A DNA stretch of 64,000 nucleotides from the NCBI GenBank assembly GCA_963805305.1, contig CAWDTM010000003.1, positions 1 through 64,000 on the forward strand, read 5' to 3'. Position numbers and translations under genes: made by a program. The notes beneath the pieces are model-generated. The model ran no database searches. It worked only from the letters and a program-made list of their open reading frames with translations, and was not told where the DNA came from. The DNA comes from CAVXEH01 sp963805305. Its GTDB lineage: Bacteria; Chloroflexota; Limnocylindria; QHBO01. Shown in pieces: positions 16,155 through 24,982 of the stretch. Every line of letters starts with the position of its first letter. Position 1 is the stretch's first letter.

Positions 16155-16190
16155 GCGCGATATATCGCGCTGCATCACGATATATCGCGA
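16155..16190 (-). promoter_or_regulatory. Double PadR-like operator
   Basis: GCGCGATATATCGCGC at 16155-16170 is a perfect 16-bp palindrome. TCACGATATATCGCGA at 16175-16190 is nearly palindromic with the same core. Their centres are 20 bp apart, two helical turns, so two dimers could bind side by side. They lie 24 bp before the PadR start codon. Confidence 0.7.
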
Positions 16191-16232
16191 TAGTGCGTAC
16201 TGTCAAGAGCTCGGCGCGGTTCTTGGCGATGC

Positions 16233-16385
16233 GACTCGTCATCTGCTGCTGTGTGCAGCGCCGGGCGGGTTCCGTCGCGTAAATCGCTCACTGCGCAAGC
16301 AGTGCACGCTCAGCGCAGCCTCCCGTACCGTCGTGGACGGACCTGAATGCTGCCTCGCGCTACGGTGACGAGCACCTGACGAGTC
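16233..16385. repeat. 153-bp intergenic repeat element, copy B
   Basis: It begins GACTCGTCATCTGCTGC and ends CCTGACGAGTC, with 37-bp inverted ends (16233-16269, 16349-16385) and CACGCTCAGC at offset 72. Its right end is 21 bp from the stop of the alpha/beta-hydrolase gene. Confidence 0.8.
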
Positions 16386-16406
16386 ACTGGCCGGTGACGC
16401 CGGAGG

Positions 16407-17267
16407 TCAGCGCGTGGCGGCGAGCTCCGCGAGGACGGCGTTCATGGCGTGGCGACGCTCCTCGAGCCAGCCCAGGACGCTGCCGGCGACGTGCGGCCAG
16501 GTGCCGCCGCCCATGACCAACCCGAAGTGGCTGGCCGCCGGGATGTACTCGTAGGTCGCACCAAGCAGGTCCGCGGTCAGGCGAGCCTCCGACGGGTGGA
16601 TCACGTCGTCCAGGCCCGCCCCGATGACCAGGGTTGGGACGTTGATGCGGTCCGGGTCGATCTCGACTCCCAGCATCCGCTCCCGCCGCGCGCTCCCCGA
16701 CTCCTTGGCGCCGGTCAGCATCTCCTGCATCTTCGACAGCTCCGCGTCGTCGAGGTCCGGCAGCCAGCTCCGCAGCCGATCGGCCGGCGCGATCCAGCCC
16801 CACCACTCCGCGTTGTAGACGTCCGGTACGGAGGTGAGCTCGTGCTCGTCGGCCCGGCGCGGCAGTGCGGCAGCGGGCGGCGAGGGGGCGAGCAGGACCA
16901 GGCCCAGCACCGGGTGGCGCTCGGCGTACAGCAGGGCTGCCAGGGCGCCGATTCCCCAAGCGACGATGACCGGCGGTCGCCCGAGCTGGCGGACCGCCAC
17001 GCCGATGTCGTCCGCGTAGTCGTCCATCGAGGTCTCGGCCAGGTCCGCGAGGTCGCTCGTGTAGTGGCCGCGCAGGTTCATGGCGTGCGCCTCCCAGCCC
17101 CGCTCCGCGAAGTACGCTGCGAAGCTGGACCACAGCCACGACCCGGTCAGCGCGCCGTGAACGAGCAGGAGCGGTGGCTTCCGCGACCGGCGCTCGGGCT
17201 GGTGGGTCTCGACGTAGATGCCCTCCGGCTCGATGAATACCTCGTCACGCTTGATGGCCTGGACCAT
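16407..17267 (-). CDS. Alpha/beta-hydrolase fold protein lacking the Ser nucleophile
   Basis: A 286-residue alpha/beta-hydrolase. LLLVHGALTGSWLWSSFAAY supplies the oxyanion loop near 35, GAGLDDVIHPSEA the acid Asp near 228 and AASHFGLVMG the catalytic His near 256. At the nucleophile elbow, where the family has G-x-S-x-G, the sequence is VIVAWGIGALAALLYAERHP: Gly replaces Ser. Hydrolysis by the usual mechanism is therefore unlikely unless another residue substitutes, so a binding or non-canonical role is possible. Its start is 6 bp after the DUF1015 stop, so the two are co-transcribed. Confidence 0.85.
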   Translation of the reverse strand: MVQAIKRDEVFIEPEGIYVETHQPERRSRKPPLLLVHGALTGSWLWSSFAAYFAERGWEAHAMNLRGHYTSDLADLAETSMDDYADDIGVAVRQLGRPPVIVAWGIGALAALLYAERHPVLGLVLLAPSPPAAALPRRADEHELTSVPDVYNAEWWGWIAPADRLRSWLPDLDDAELSKMQEMLTGAKESGSARRERMLGVEIDPDRINVPTLVIGAGLDDVIHPSEARLTADLLGATYEYIPAASHFGLVMGGGTWPHVAGSVLGWLEERRHAMNAVLAELAATR

Positions 17268-17273
17268 GCGGCG

Positions 17274-18617
17274 TTACTCGTCCTCCAGCGAATAGAACGC
17301 GAGGCCGGTCAGCAGCTTGGGATAGAAGTAGGTTGACTTCTGCGGCATGACGTCACCGGCCAGGGCCACCGCGGCGAGCTGGTCCAGCCCGGTGGGGCGC
17401 ATCAGGAAGGCTGCCTGTGCGGCTCCCGAGCGAACCTGGACCAGCGCATCGGCGGGCTCCTTAGTGTAGAGGATGCGTTCCCCTGCCTCCGCGACGGGGT
17501 CCAGCCCCAGGCGATCGGCGAGGATTGCGGCGTTGAGGGCGGCCGCGTCGAGGCGCTGAACGGCGGTGCTCGTCGGCTCGCGGCGCATGCGGTCGCGCAA
17601 GCCTTCGGCGTCGGCGACGAGCAGGAATCCCTCCTCGCCGGGGAGCAGCAGACCGAAGAGCGCTGTCTCGTCGCCATCGGCATCCTCGAGGCGCTCGGCA
17701 ACGGTGTCGGGCGGCAGGGGGATGGACTGGAAGAGCGGGTCCGGTCCCGCCGCCAGCGCGCGGAGCCGATCGGCGTCCACGTGTCGCACGAGCCGGTGGG
17801 TGGCCCGGATCTGGAGCTGCTCGCGCGCCGCGTTGACGAGCGCCACCATGATCCAGTCCGCACCCAGGGCTCCCGGTGGGGCGCTCGCCAGCGCCGGGTT
17901 TGCGCGGAGCTCCGCCTGATAGGCGAGCGCCGTTTCATACCGATGGTGCCCGTCCGCGACGAAAAGCTGCTGGCGCGACAGGTAGCCGGCCAGGCGCTCG
18001 TCCGGATCCACGGCAGCCAGCGCGTGGAGCAGCCCGTCGCCGTCGCGTGCCCGCCACTCGTCGCTCCAGGGCCGCGCCATCACGTGCGCATACCGATCCG
18101 ATTGGTCGAAATAGAGCGCCAGGACGGGCGAGAGCTGGGTCCGCGCAGCCCGGAGGAGGGCCAGGCGGTCCGCCCGGGGACCGGGCATGGTGTGTTCGTG
18201 GGCCCTCACCCCGTCCCCGTACGGCTCAAGGAGGACACGCGCCAGGACACCGTGCACGGTGGGGTCGTCGGGTGCGTCGGGTCGCGCGTGGCTGTAGGAG
18301 AAGAAGGACGGCGCCGCGGGCCGGGCGAGCACCCCGGTCGCGAGCCAGGTCGACAGGTCGGTGGCGGCCGTTGCGTAGGGATCCGGGGCCGATGACAGCT
18401 CGAGACGCACGGCGTTGTGCGGATCGCGCCGCTCGAGCGCCAGGCGCTGCCCGGGCGAGATCACGTCATAGGGCGGGCAGGCCAGATCGGTCACATCGGC
18501 GACACGGCCCGGGTGCTCGGGTCCCTCCCCGGGGAACCGGACGCGCTCCGGAATGGTCGGGGCGGCGTATCGGTCGAGGGCGTAGCCAATCGCGGAGAGG
18601 GGACGCACCGGGGGCAT
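17274..18617 (-). CDS. DUF1015 family protein
   Basis: A 447-residue DUF1015 protein. The family hallmarks are present: VRPLSAIGYALDRY at the start, CPPYDVISPGQRLALERRDP near 40-60, the central VADGHHRYETALAYQAELRA near 225, and a C-terminal MRPTGLDQLAAVALAGDVMPQKSTYFYPKLLTG. The function is unknown; a metal-binding HHR motif is often noted. ATG 18617 is chosen over a GTG seven codons upstream because the conserved region begins at PPVRPLSAIG. It forms an operon with the hydrolase-like gene. Confidence 0.9.
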   Translation of the reverse strand: MPPVRPLSAIGYALDRYAAPTIPERVRFPGEGPEHPGRVADVTDLACPPYDVISPGQRLALERRDPHNAVRLELSSAPDPYATAATDLSTWLATGVLARPAAPSFFSYSHARPDAPDDPTVHGVLARVLLEPYGDGVRAHEHTMPGPRADRLALLRAARTQLSPVLALYFDQSDRYAHVMARPWSDEWRARDGDGLLHALAAVDPDERLAGYLSRQQLFVADGHHRYETALAYQAELRANPALASAPPGALGADWIMVALVNAAREQLQIRATHRLVRHVDADRLRALAAGPDPLFQSIPLPPDTVAERLEDADGDETALFGLLLPGEEGFLLVADAEGLRDRMRREPTSTAVQRLDAAALNAAILADRLGLDPVAEAGERILYTKEPADALVQVRSGAAQAAFLMRPTGLDQLAAVALAGDVMPQKSTYFYPKLLTGLAFYSLEDE

Positions 18618-18668
18618 GCGCGGAGTGTAGCGCGGCACCCGGCGATCGCAGGAGCCGGGGATCTGCCG

Positions 18669-20561
18669 TCAGCTCGCCGGGGGGCCACCCCCGCGCCGCA
18701 TCACGAACGGCGGTGGCTCCCCGGGCCGCGGCTGCGGTTGCGGCGGGGTGTTCCGGGCCTTGATCGGCAGCCGCATCACCACCACGGTGCCGCCGCCGGC
18801 GTTGGGCTCCGCGTGAATGTCCCCTCCGTGGGCGTCCACGATGCCGCGCGAGATGTACAGGCCGAGCCCAAGGCCGCCGAAGCGTCGACGGGTCGCGTCG
18901 CCATCGGCCTGCACGAAGAGGTCGAAGACCCGCTCCCGGAGATCGTCCGGGATGCCCACCCCGTGGTCGGCGACGCGCACTTCGATCGCATCACCGTCGC
19001 GGCGGGCGCTGATCTCGATGGGCTCGGCGGGCGGCGAGTACTTCGCGGCGTTGTCCGCGAGGTTGGTGAGCACCTGGCCGATCCGGTCGCGATCCGCCTC
19101 GATCATCAGCTCGCCGGGCGTGCTCACCATCACGACCCGCTCGCCAAAGGCGCGCCGGGTGCGTGAGGCAACGGCCTCCAGCTCGGCGGCCAGGTCGAAC
19201 GGCTCGGTCTCGACGCTCACCGCGCCGCGCCGGTCGATCCGGCTCACGTCGAGCAGGTCCTCGACGAGGCGTCGCATCCGTCCCGACTGCTCGCGGATGA
19301 TCCGCACCTGCTCCAGCTCCCGCGCGTCCTCGGTGTGATCACGCAGGCGCCGTTCCAGGAGCTGTGCGTAGCCGGTGATGGAGGTGAGCGGCGTGCGCAG
19401 CTCGTGGCTCACGATCGACAGGAAGTCATCCTTGACCCGCCGCGCCTCCTGCTCGCGGACGACCTGCTCCTGGAGATCGGCCCACAGTGCGGCGTTCTCC
19501 AGCGCCGGCCCGGCGCGTTCGGCGATCGCCTCCGCCAGGCGCCGCTCGCCCTCGGCGACCGGAGCGTTGCCGACGCTGCCGGCCACCAGGACCCCGCGGA
19601 CGCGCCCGCGCCCCACGATGGGAACCGCCAGGAGCGAGCGGAGACCCAGGACCGCGATCCCGTCCGGATCGCCCGCGTCCGGGACTGGTGGCGGCTCCGG
19701 GCCCACGAGGACCGTCGTGGCGGTGGCAGCGGCACGTCCCACCACGCCCTCGCCCATGCGTGGGGTGCGCTCCGCGGCGTGCTGCCGCGCGGCCTCGCAG
19801 AGCGCGTCGTCGCGGCCGGCAAGATCGGCGAGCAGCAGCGTCTCCCCGTCGCCGCTGACGAGCCACAGCTCGGCGAGGTCGCCCACGAGGTCGCCGGTGC
19901 TGCCCACGATCGTCCGCACCGTCGACCCCTGGTCGAGCGAGGTGCCGAAGTCGTGGGCAATCTGCGAAAGGACCGCTTCCTCGTGGGCGCGGCTGCGGTT
20001 CCGCTCCTCCTGCTCGAGCCGGACGCTGAGCCCGGCGACCTCCATGGCTCGACCCAGGACCACGCGGGCGAAGATCCCGGCCGCCAGCCCGATGCCGAGC
20101 AGGTACACGACCCGGACCGGCAGCAGGTTGCGGGCGGCGTCGGTGGGGTCGGTGCCAAGCAGCACGACGGTGCCATACAGGAACGCGCACACCACCGACG
20201 ACCAGACCGATGCCCCCAGCCCGAAGCGGACGGCGGCGCCCAGGACGACGAGGCCGTAGAAGAGGTAGGCGTCGATGGCGCCGGGTGCGACGTAGACCGC
20301 CACCGTCACGGCCACCATGTCGAGCGCGGTGGCCACGATCCCCACCTCGCGGGCCGGGAAGCGCTCGATGAGCCACAGGACGAGGAGGGAGTACGCGGCG
20401 ACAACGCCCAGCAGGACCAGGAAGGCGGGCGCATCGGTCAGGAAGTCGCGGAACGCGCCCACGGCCACGGCTGCCAGCGCGGCGACGGCCAGTCGTACCG
20501 CGACCAGCTGCCGCTCCTGTGAGCGCATCTGCCGCTCGAGGTTACGGTCGAGGTCGTCCAT
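18669..20561 (-). CDS. Membrane GAF-sensor histidine kinase
   Basis: A 630-residue orphan sensor kinase. A short cytosolic start is followed by about six membrane helices (residues 25-170) and a coiled-coil linker (LSVRLEQEERNRSRAHEE). A GAF-like domain spans about 195-345. The HisKA block FLSIVSHELRTPLTSITGYA has the phospho-His near 385, and the HATPase_c domain has N-box NAAKYSPP, G1 DHGVGIPDDLRERVF and G2 GLGLGLYISRGIVDAHGG. A Pro-rich tail follows. No response regulator is adjacent, so its partner lies elsewhere. The intramembrane helices and GAF suggest it senses a membrane-soluble or cytosolic small ligand. Confidence 0.92.
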   Translation of the reverse strand: MDDLDRNLERQMRSQERQLVAVRLAVAALAAVAVGAFRDFLTDAPAFLVLLGVVAAYSLLVLWLIERFPAREVGIVATALDMVAVTVAVYVAPGAIDAYLFYGLVVLGAAVRFGLGASVWSSVVCAFLYGTVVLLGTDPTDAARNLLPVRVVYLLGIGLAAGIFARVVLGRAMEVAGLSVRLEQEERNRSRAHEEAVLSQIAHDFGTSLDQGSTVRTIVGSTGDLVGDLAELWLVSGDGETLLLADLAGRDDALCEAARQHAAERTPRMGEGVVGRAAATATTVLVGPEPPPVPDAGDPDGIAVLGLRSLLAVPIVGRGRVRGVLVAGSVGNAPVAEGERRLAEAIAERAGPALENAALWADLQEQVVREQEARRVKDDFLSIVSHELRTPLTSITGYAQLLERRLRDHTEDARELEQVRIIREQSGRMRRLVEDLLDVSRIDRRGAVSVETEPFDLAAELEAVASRTRRAFGERVVMVSTPGELMIEADRDRIGQVLTNLADNAAKYSPPAEPIEISARRDGDAIEVRVADHGVGIPDDLRERVFDLFVQADGDATRRRFGGLGLGLYISRGIVDAHGGDIHAEPNAGGGTVVVMRLPIKARNTPPQPQPRPGEPPPFVMRRGGGPPAS

Positions 20562-20642
20562 GGCAGCGCGGATCACCCGGGGGCGGAAGCGGGGCCGACT
20601 ATAGCACCGGGCAGCGCCGGGGCTCGGCGTCGGACCATGGGC

Positions 20643-22922
20643 TCAGTCGGGATTCAGATCCTCGAGCACACCGTCGTCGACCGACGACCCCGGCGGATGT
20701 CCACCAGGTCGCGGGGCACGCAGGAACAGGATCGCCGCGGCCACGACGGTCAGGGCCACGATGATCGGAATCCACGGCAGCCGCCGGTAGTCCACGGGAG
20801 CGACCACGCCAATCGTCTTCGAGCTCAGGTGACCCAGGGGATCCTCCGCGACCACGGTCACCACGCGGGGCGTCAGGCCGGCGCTGACCGACGCGCCGAA
20901 GCTGCCATCCGACGCGACCGGGACCGCGGTGCCGTCAACGACGACGCGCGTCCCCGGATCGGTGGTGCCGGTCACCTGCGCGTCCATGCCGAACGAGAAG
21001 AGACTCGCTGCCACGGAGAGCGACGGTGGCTTCGTGACGACCCGCACCGAGAAGCTGGCCCGGTACCCGTGGCCGGCCGGCGTGACCAGGAAGACGTCCG
21101 CCGGGAAACGCCCGGCGCTGTCGGATGGAGCGGTGACGGTCATCCTGAAGGGAGGTCCGACCCCACTGCCCGGCGGCTCACCGGCTGTCTCGTCCCCAAG
21201 CACCACCAGCTGGCCCGCTCCATTCGCCGTCGTCAGGGCCAGTGTTCCGGCCGGCGCAGTGGCCTCGACGATGAACGTGCGCGAGCCCACGAGGATGCCG
21301 CCCGCGCCGGAGGACGCCGGGTCATCGATGGCGTCGATCAGGGGCGGGGCCAGCGCACCCCCACCGACCTCCGGCGATGTGACCAACGCGAGGGGGACGA
21401 TGGACGCCACGCCGGGAATCGGCGTCCGGACCAGTGGACCCCCGCGCGGGTCGAGCGCCGACGGTCCGACCAGGTCACCGGGACCCAGGGCACGCAGGAG
21501 GGCCATCTCGGCGCCATCGGCTCCAACGGGTCCGACCGGCCCGGCGCCGGCCAGCATGGCGACCTGCTTCGCAGCGGGAAAGCCGGTTGGATTGTTCCCG
21601 AGGAGCGTTCCCCCGAAGAGGAACCCGGCCGAGGCCCCCGATCTCGCCGGCCATGGCCCGACGTACGGGGTGAGGGGTGAGTCCACGAACAGGGCTGCCG
21701 GGGCCGAAGCAGCGACCCCGCGCGCGTTCGTGAGCGTCAGGTCGGGACGATCGAGCTCCAAGACAGGGGTGCCGGAGGCGTTGCGGCGCAGGACGACCCA
21801 CGGGTTGGACGCGTCGCCGATCACGAACAGCGGCCGACCGCGCCTCGCGAAGGACGACTGGGAGACGACCCGGCCGGGCGACCCGGCCGGCCACGCGATG
21901 GTGCTGACCGGCGTCTCCTCGTTTCCGTACAGGATCCCCGACCTGCCGGGTCCCAGCGCTGCAGGCACCGCCATCGGTGTTCCCTCCGCAGATACGCACA
22001 CGGATTCCTGGATCGGCGAGCCTGCGCGCAGCGCGATGCGTGTCAGTCTCCAGCGGTTCCCGGGGCACTCCCCCGCGGTCGCGATCCCGACCACGCCCAC
22101 CTCGTCGCCGCGCAGGCCGTCCGAATCGCCCATGATCGACACCGACGCGTTGAGCGGGTCGTCCCCGCTGACCAGGATGATCGGCTGACGCGGCCCCCCG
22201 GCATCGACGAACCGGCTGCGATCCCAGCGCAGAACGGCGATCCGCATGAGGCTCGGCGAATCGGGGGCGGGCGGCTCGGCCACCGTCAGCTCGTCGACGC
22301 CGTCTCCGTCGAGATCCGCTGCAAAGACAACCCGGGCGCCGCGCCCGGTGTCCGCGACCATCCGCAGCACCGGCGCACCGCTCAGCGGGTTGGTCGCCAG
22401 CCGGTAGACGGTGAGGCAGCACGGCGGGGCGTTGTTGAACCCGGTCGCCGAGTTCACCGCCACGAGGACGGCGGTCCGGGAGCCGTCGTGCCAGGCGATG
22501 AGGCGCGCCGCGTCGTCGATCCCCACGCCGAACGTGCCCTGGGCGTCCGGGTGCGGCACCGCGGAGAGGCGCTCGTCGGGGCTGGCCCGCCGGCGCAGGG
22601 GTGCCTGGCCGGTGCTGAACCAGGTGCCGTCCACGGCCTGGCGCCAGAGCTCGACCGCCAGCTGCGCCTGGTTCGCCTGTGAATCCGCGATGGTGACCAG
22701 CTCCCGGACGCCATCGCCGTCCACGTCCGCGGCGAGCGCCCCGTACGTGACCCCGCGGATGATGGTGACCCCCGCCTCGTCCGGGACCGCCGTGACGGGC
22801 GATTCGGCGCCGGCGGTCGATGCCGGAATCGCCACGAGCACCGCCGCGAAGATCGTCGCGACAGCCGCGATCCGGGGACCTCGGTTGCCACGACGGCGTG
22901 CTCGGCTCGGGATCGGCACCAT
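20643..22922 (-). CDS. Secreted, membrane-anchored FG-GAP repeat protein
   Basis: A 759-residue exported protein. The signal peptide is residues 1-40 (basic start, AAVATIFAAVLVAIPASTAGAE). At least two FG-GAP/VCBS calcium-binding loops follow (ADVDGDGVRELVTIAD and ADLDGDGVDELTVAEPP), within a probable beta-propeller. Ig-like domains lie in the last third (TVTAPSDSAGRFPADVF, then GTTDPGTRVVVDGTAVPV). A C-terminal membrane helix (IPIIVALTVVAAAILFL) and short tail come last. ATG 22922 is chosen because it directly precedes the signal peptide; the same frame stays open further upstream only as the antisense of the acetoacetyl-CoA synthetase gene. A surface adhesion or binding role is plausible but not shown. 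Confidence 0.82.
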   Translation of the reverse strand: MVPIPSRARRRGNRGPRIAAVATIFAAVLVAIPASTAGAESPVTAVPDEAGVTIIRGVTYGALAADVDGDGVRELVTIADSQANQAQLAVELWRQAVDGTWFSTGQAPLRRRASPDERLSAVPHPDAQGTFGVGIDDAARLIAWHDGSRTAVLVAVNSATGFNNAPPCCLTVYRLATNPLSGAPVLRMVADTGRGARVVFAADLDGDGVDELTVAEPPAPDSPSLMRIAVLRWDRSRFVDAGGPRQPIILVSGDDPLNASVSIMGDSDGLRGDEVGVVGIATAGECPGNRWRLTRIALRAGSPIQESVCVSAEGTPMAVPAALGPGRSGILYGNEETPVSTIAWPAGSPGRVVSQSSFARRGRPLFVIGDASNPWVVLRRNASGTPVLELDRPDLTLTNARGVAASAPAALFVDSPLTPYVGPWPARSGASAGFLFGGTLLGNNPTGFPAAKQVAMLAGAGPVGPVGADGAEMALLRALGPGDLVGPSALDPRGGPLVRTPIPGVASIVPLALVTSPEVGGGALAPPLIDAIDDPASSGAGGILVGSRTFIVEATAPAGTLALTTANGAGQLVVLGDETAGEPPGSGVGPPFRMTVTAPSDSAGRFPADVFLVTPAGHGYRASFSVRVVTKPPSLSVAASLFSFGMDAQVTGTTDPGTRVVVDGTAVPVASDGSFGASVSAGLTPRVVTVVAEDPLGHLSSKTIGVVAPVDYRRLPWIPIIVALTVVAAAILFLRAPRPGGHPPGSSVDDGVLEDLNPD

Positions 22923-22970
22923 CGTCGCCGCAGCATACCGCCCCTTCGGAGGGTCTGGCATGATGCGGCC

Positions 22971-24941
22971 ATGGCCGATCCCGCCGTGCTCTGGAGACCG
23001 CCGGCCGATGCGCGCGAGCACACCCGCGTCGGCCGTTTCATGACCTGGCTGGCGGAAAATCGGGGCCTCGCCTTCGACGATTACGACGGGCTGTGGCGCT
23101 GGTCGGTGGACGATCCCGCGGCATTCTGGCAGGCCATCGCGGAGCATTTCGCGGTGCGGTTCGACACGCCGGCGGAGCACGTCCTGGAGCACCCGACCAT
23201 GCCAGGCACCCGCTGGTTCCCCGGCGCGACCCTGAACTGGGCTGAGCACGCGCTCCGCTTGCCCCACCGGGCGGACGACGACGTCGTGGTCATCGCTCGC
23301 TCGCAGTCGCGCGACGAGATCCGGCTGACCGCCGGCGTCCTCCGGGATGCGGTCGCTCGGGCGCGCGCCGGGCTGCTGCGCCTGGGCGTCCGACGGGGCG
23401 ACCGGGTCGCGGCGTACCTGCCCAACGTCCCAGAGGCGGTGGTTGGCCTGCTGGCCACCGCCTCCCTTGGGGCCACCTGGACCTCGTGCGCGCCGGAGTT
23501 CGGGATTCGCAGCGTGATCGATCGACTGGGCCAGGTGGAGCCCAGCGTGCTGCTCACCATCGACGGGTACCGCTACGGCGATCGGGCCGTGGACCGGTCC
23601 GCGGAGGTGGCCGCCATTCGCGCCGCCCTGCCCAGCCTGCGCGCGACGGTGGTGCTCCCCTACCTGGCCGATGGCGACGGCATACCGGACGCGATGCCCT
23701 GGTCGGCGCTGGTCTCCGAGCCGGGCGAGCTCGCCTTCGAGCCGGTCCCCTTCGGACACCCCCTGTACCTGCTCTTCAGCTCCGGCACCACCGGCCTCCC
23801 CAAGCCCATCGTCCACGGTCACGGCGGCATCCTGCTGGAGCATCTCAAAATCCTTGCCCTGCACCACGACCTTGGCCCGGATGATCGGTTCTTCTGGTTC
23901 AGCACCACCGGCTGGATGATGTGGAACTACCTGGTCTCGGGGCTTGCCGTCGGCTCGACCATCGTCCTCTACGACGGGAGCCCCGGCCATCCCGACCTGA
24001 TGGCCCTGTGGCGCATGGCGGGGGAGCTGGGCATCACCTGTTTCGGGACCAGCGCCCCCTTCCTGATGGCCTGCCGCAAGGAGGGGATCCGGCCGGGGGA
24101 GGCGGTCGACCTGGGCGCCCTGCGCAGCATCGGCTCCACCGGGGCACCGCTGCCGGCGGAGGGTTTCCGGTACGTGTACGACGCCATTGGCTCGAATCTG
24201 CAGCTTGCAAGCGTCAGCGGCGGTACCGATGTCTGCACCGCGTTCGTGGGGGCCAGCCCGCTGGTGCCCGTCTGGGAGGGCGAGATCAGCTGCCGGGCCC
24301 TGGGCTGCCGGGTCGAGGCCTTCGACCCCGACGGCCGGCCCGTGGTTGGGGAGGAAGGCGAGCTGGTGCTGACCGGGCCGATGCCGTCCATGCCGGTCGG
24401 GTTCTGGAACGACCCCGACGGCGCTCGGTACCGCGACGCGTACTTCAGCCTCTTCCCCGGCGCCTGGCGGCACGGCGACTGGATCACCATCAGCGAGCGG
24501 GGCAGCTGCGTCATCAGCGGCCGCTCCGACGCGACCCTCAATCGCGGCGGCGTCCGGATCGGCACCGCCGAGTTCTACGCGGTGGTGGAGTCGCTGCCGG
24601 AGATTGCGGATGCCATCGTCGTCCACCTCGAGGAGGGCGACGAGCTCATCCTGTTCGTCGTCCTGCGTGCAGGCGCCACGCTCGACGACGCGCTGCGCGG
24701 GCGGATTGCACGAGAGCTGCGGGCCGCCCTGTCGCCGCGCCACGTTCCGGACCGGATCGTGGCGATCCCCGCCGTCCCGCGCACGCTCTCCGGCAAGAAG
24801 CTCGAGGTGCCGGTGAAGCGGATCCTGACCGGCACTCCGGCGGAGCTCGCCGCGTCGCGCGGGTCGCTCGCCAACCCCGCCAGCCTGGACCCATTCATCG
24901 CGTTCCGCGATGGCCGCTCGACCGCGGCTCCCGACCGCTGA
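22971..24941 (+). CDS. Acetoacetyl-CoA synthetase
   Basis: A 656-residue ANL-superfamily ligase with the length and N-terminal signature of acetoacetate-CoA ligases (MTWLAENRGLAFDDYDGLWR, WFPGATLNWAEHAL). The AMP-binding P-loop LLFSSGTTGLPKPIVHGHGG is near residue 265, FFWFSTTGWMMWNYLVSG near 310, and the adenylation hinge GDWITISERGSCVISGRSDA near 505. The catalytic Lys is in TLSGKKLEVPVKR near 608. It activates acetoacetate (or a similar short acid) with ATP and CoA, for ketone-body or polyhydroxybutyrate use. It is divergent from the FG-GAP gene with only 48 bp between starts and convergent with the acyl-CoA dehydrogenase. Confidence 0.93.
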   Translation: MADPAVLWRPPADAREHTRVGRFMTWLAENRGLAFDDYDGLWRWSVDDPAAFWQAIAEHFAVRFDTPAEHVLEHPTMPGTRWFPGATLNWAEHALRLPHRADDDVVVIARSQSRDEIRLTAGVLRDAVARARAGLLRLGVRRGDRVAAYLPNVPEAVVGLLATASLGATWTSCAPEFGIRSVIDRLGQVEPSVLLTIDGYRYGDRAVDRSAEVAAIRAALPSLRATVVLPYLADGDGIPDAMPWSALVSEPGELAFEPVPFGHPLYLLFSSGTTGLPKPIVHGHGGILLEHLKILALHHDLGPDDRFFWFSTTGWMMWNYLVSGLAVGSTIVLYDGSPGHPDLMALWRMAGELGITCFGTSAPFLMACRKEGIRPGEAVDLGALRSIGSTGAPLPAEGFRYVYDAIGSNLQLASVSGGTDVCTAFVGASPLVPVWEGEISCRALGCRVEAFDPDGRPVVGEEGELVLTGPMPSMPVGFWNDPDGARYRDAYFSLFPGAWRHGDWITISERGSCVISGRSDATLNRGGVRIGTAEFYAVVESLPEIADAIVVHLEEGDELILFVVLRAGATLDDALRGRIARELRAALSPRHVPDRIVAIPAVPRTLSGKKLEVPVKRILTGTPAELAASRGSLANPASLDPFIAFRDGRSTAAPDR

Positions 24942-24982
24942 CCGGCAGGTGACAATCCAGGGCCTCGGCCTCCGACGCGCCG

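Noticed and set aside
20643..24743. One very long minus frame of about 1366 codons
   Set aside because: Only the part from 22922 down has a signal peptide and domains; the upstream part is the antisense of the acetoacetyl-CoA synthetase gene and keeps open because of high GC.
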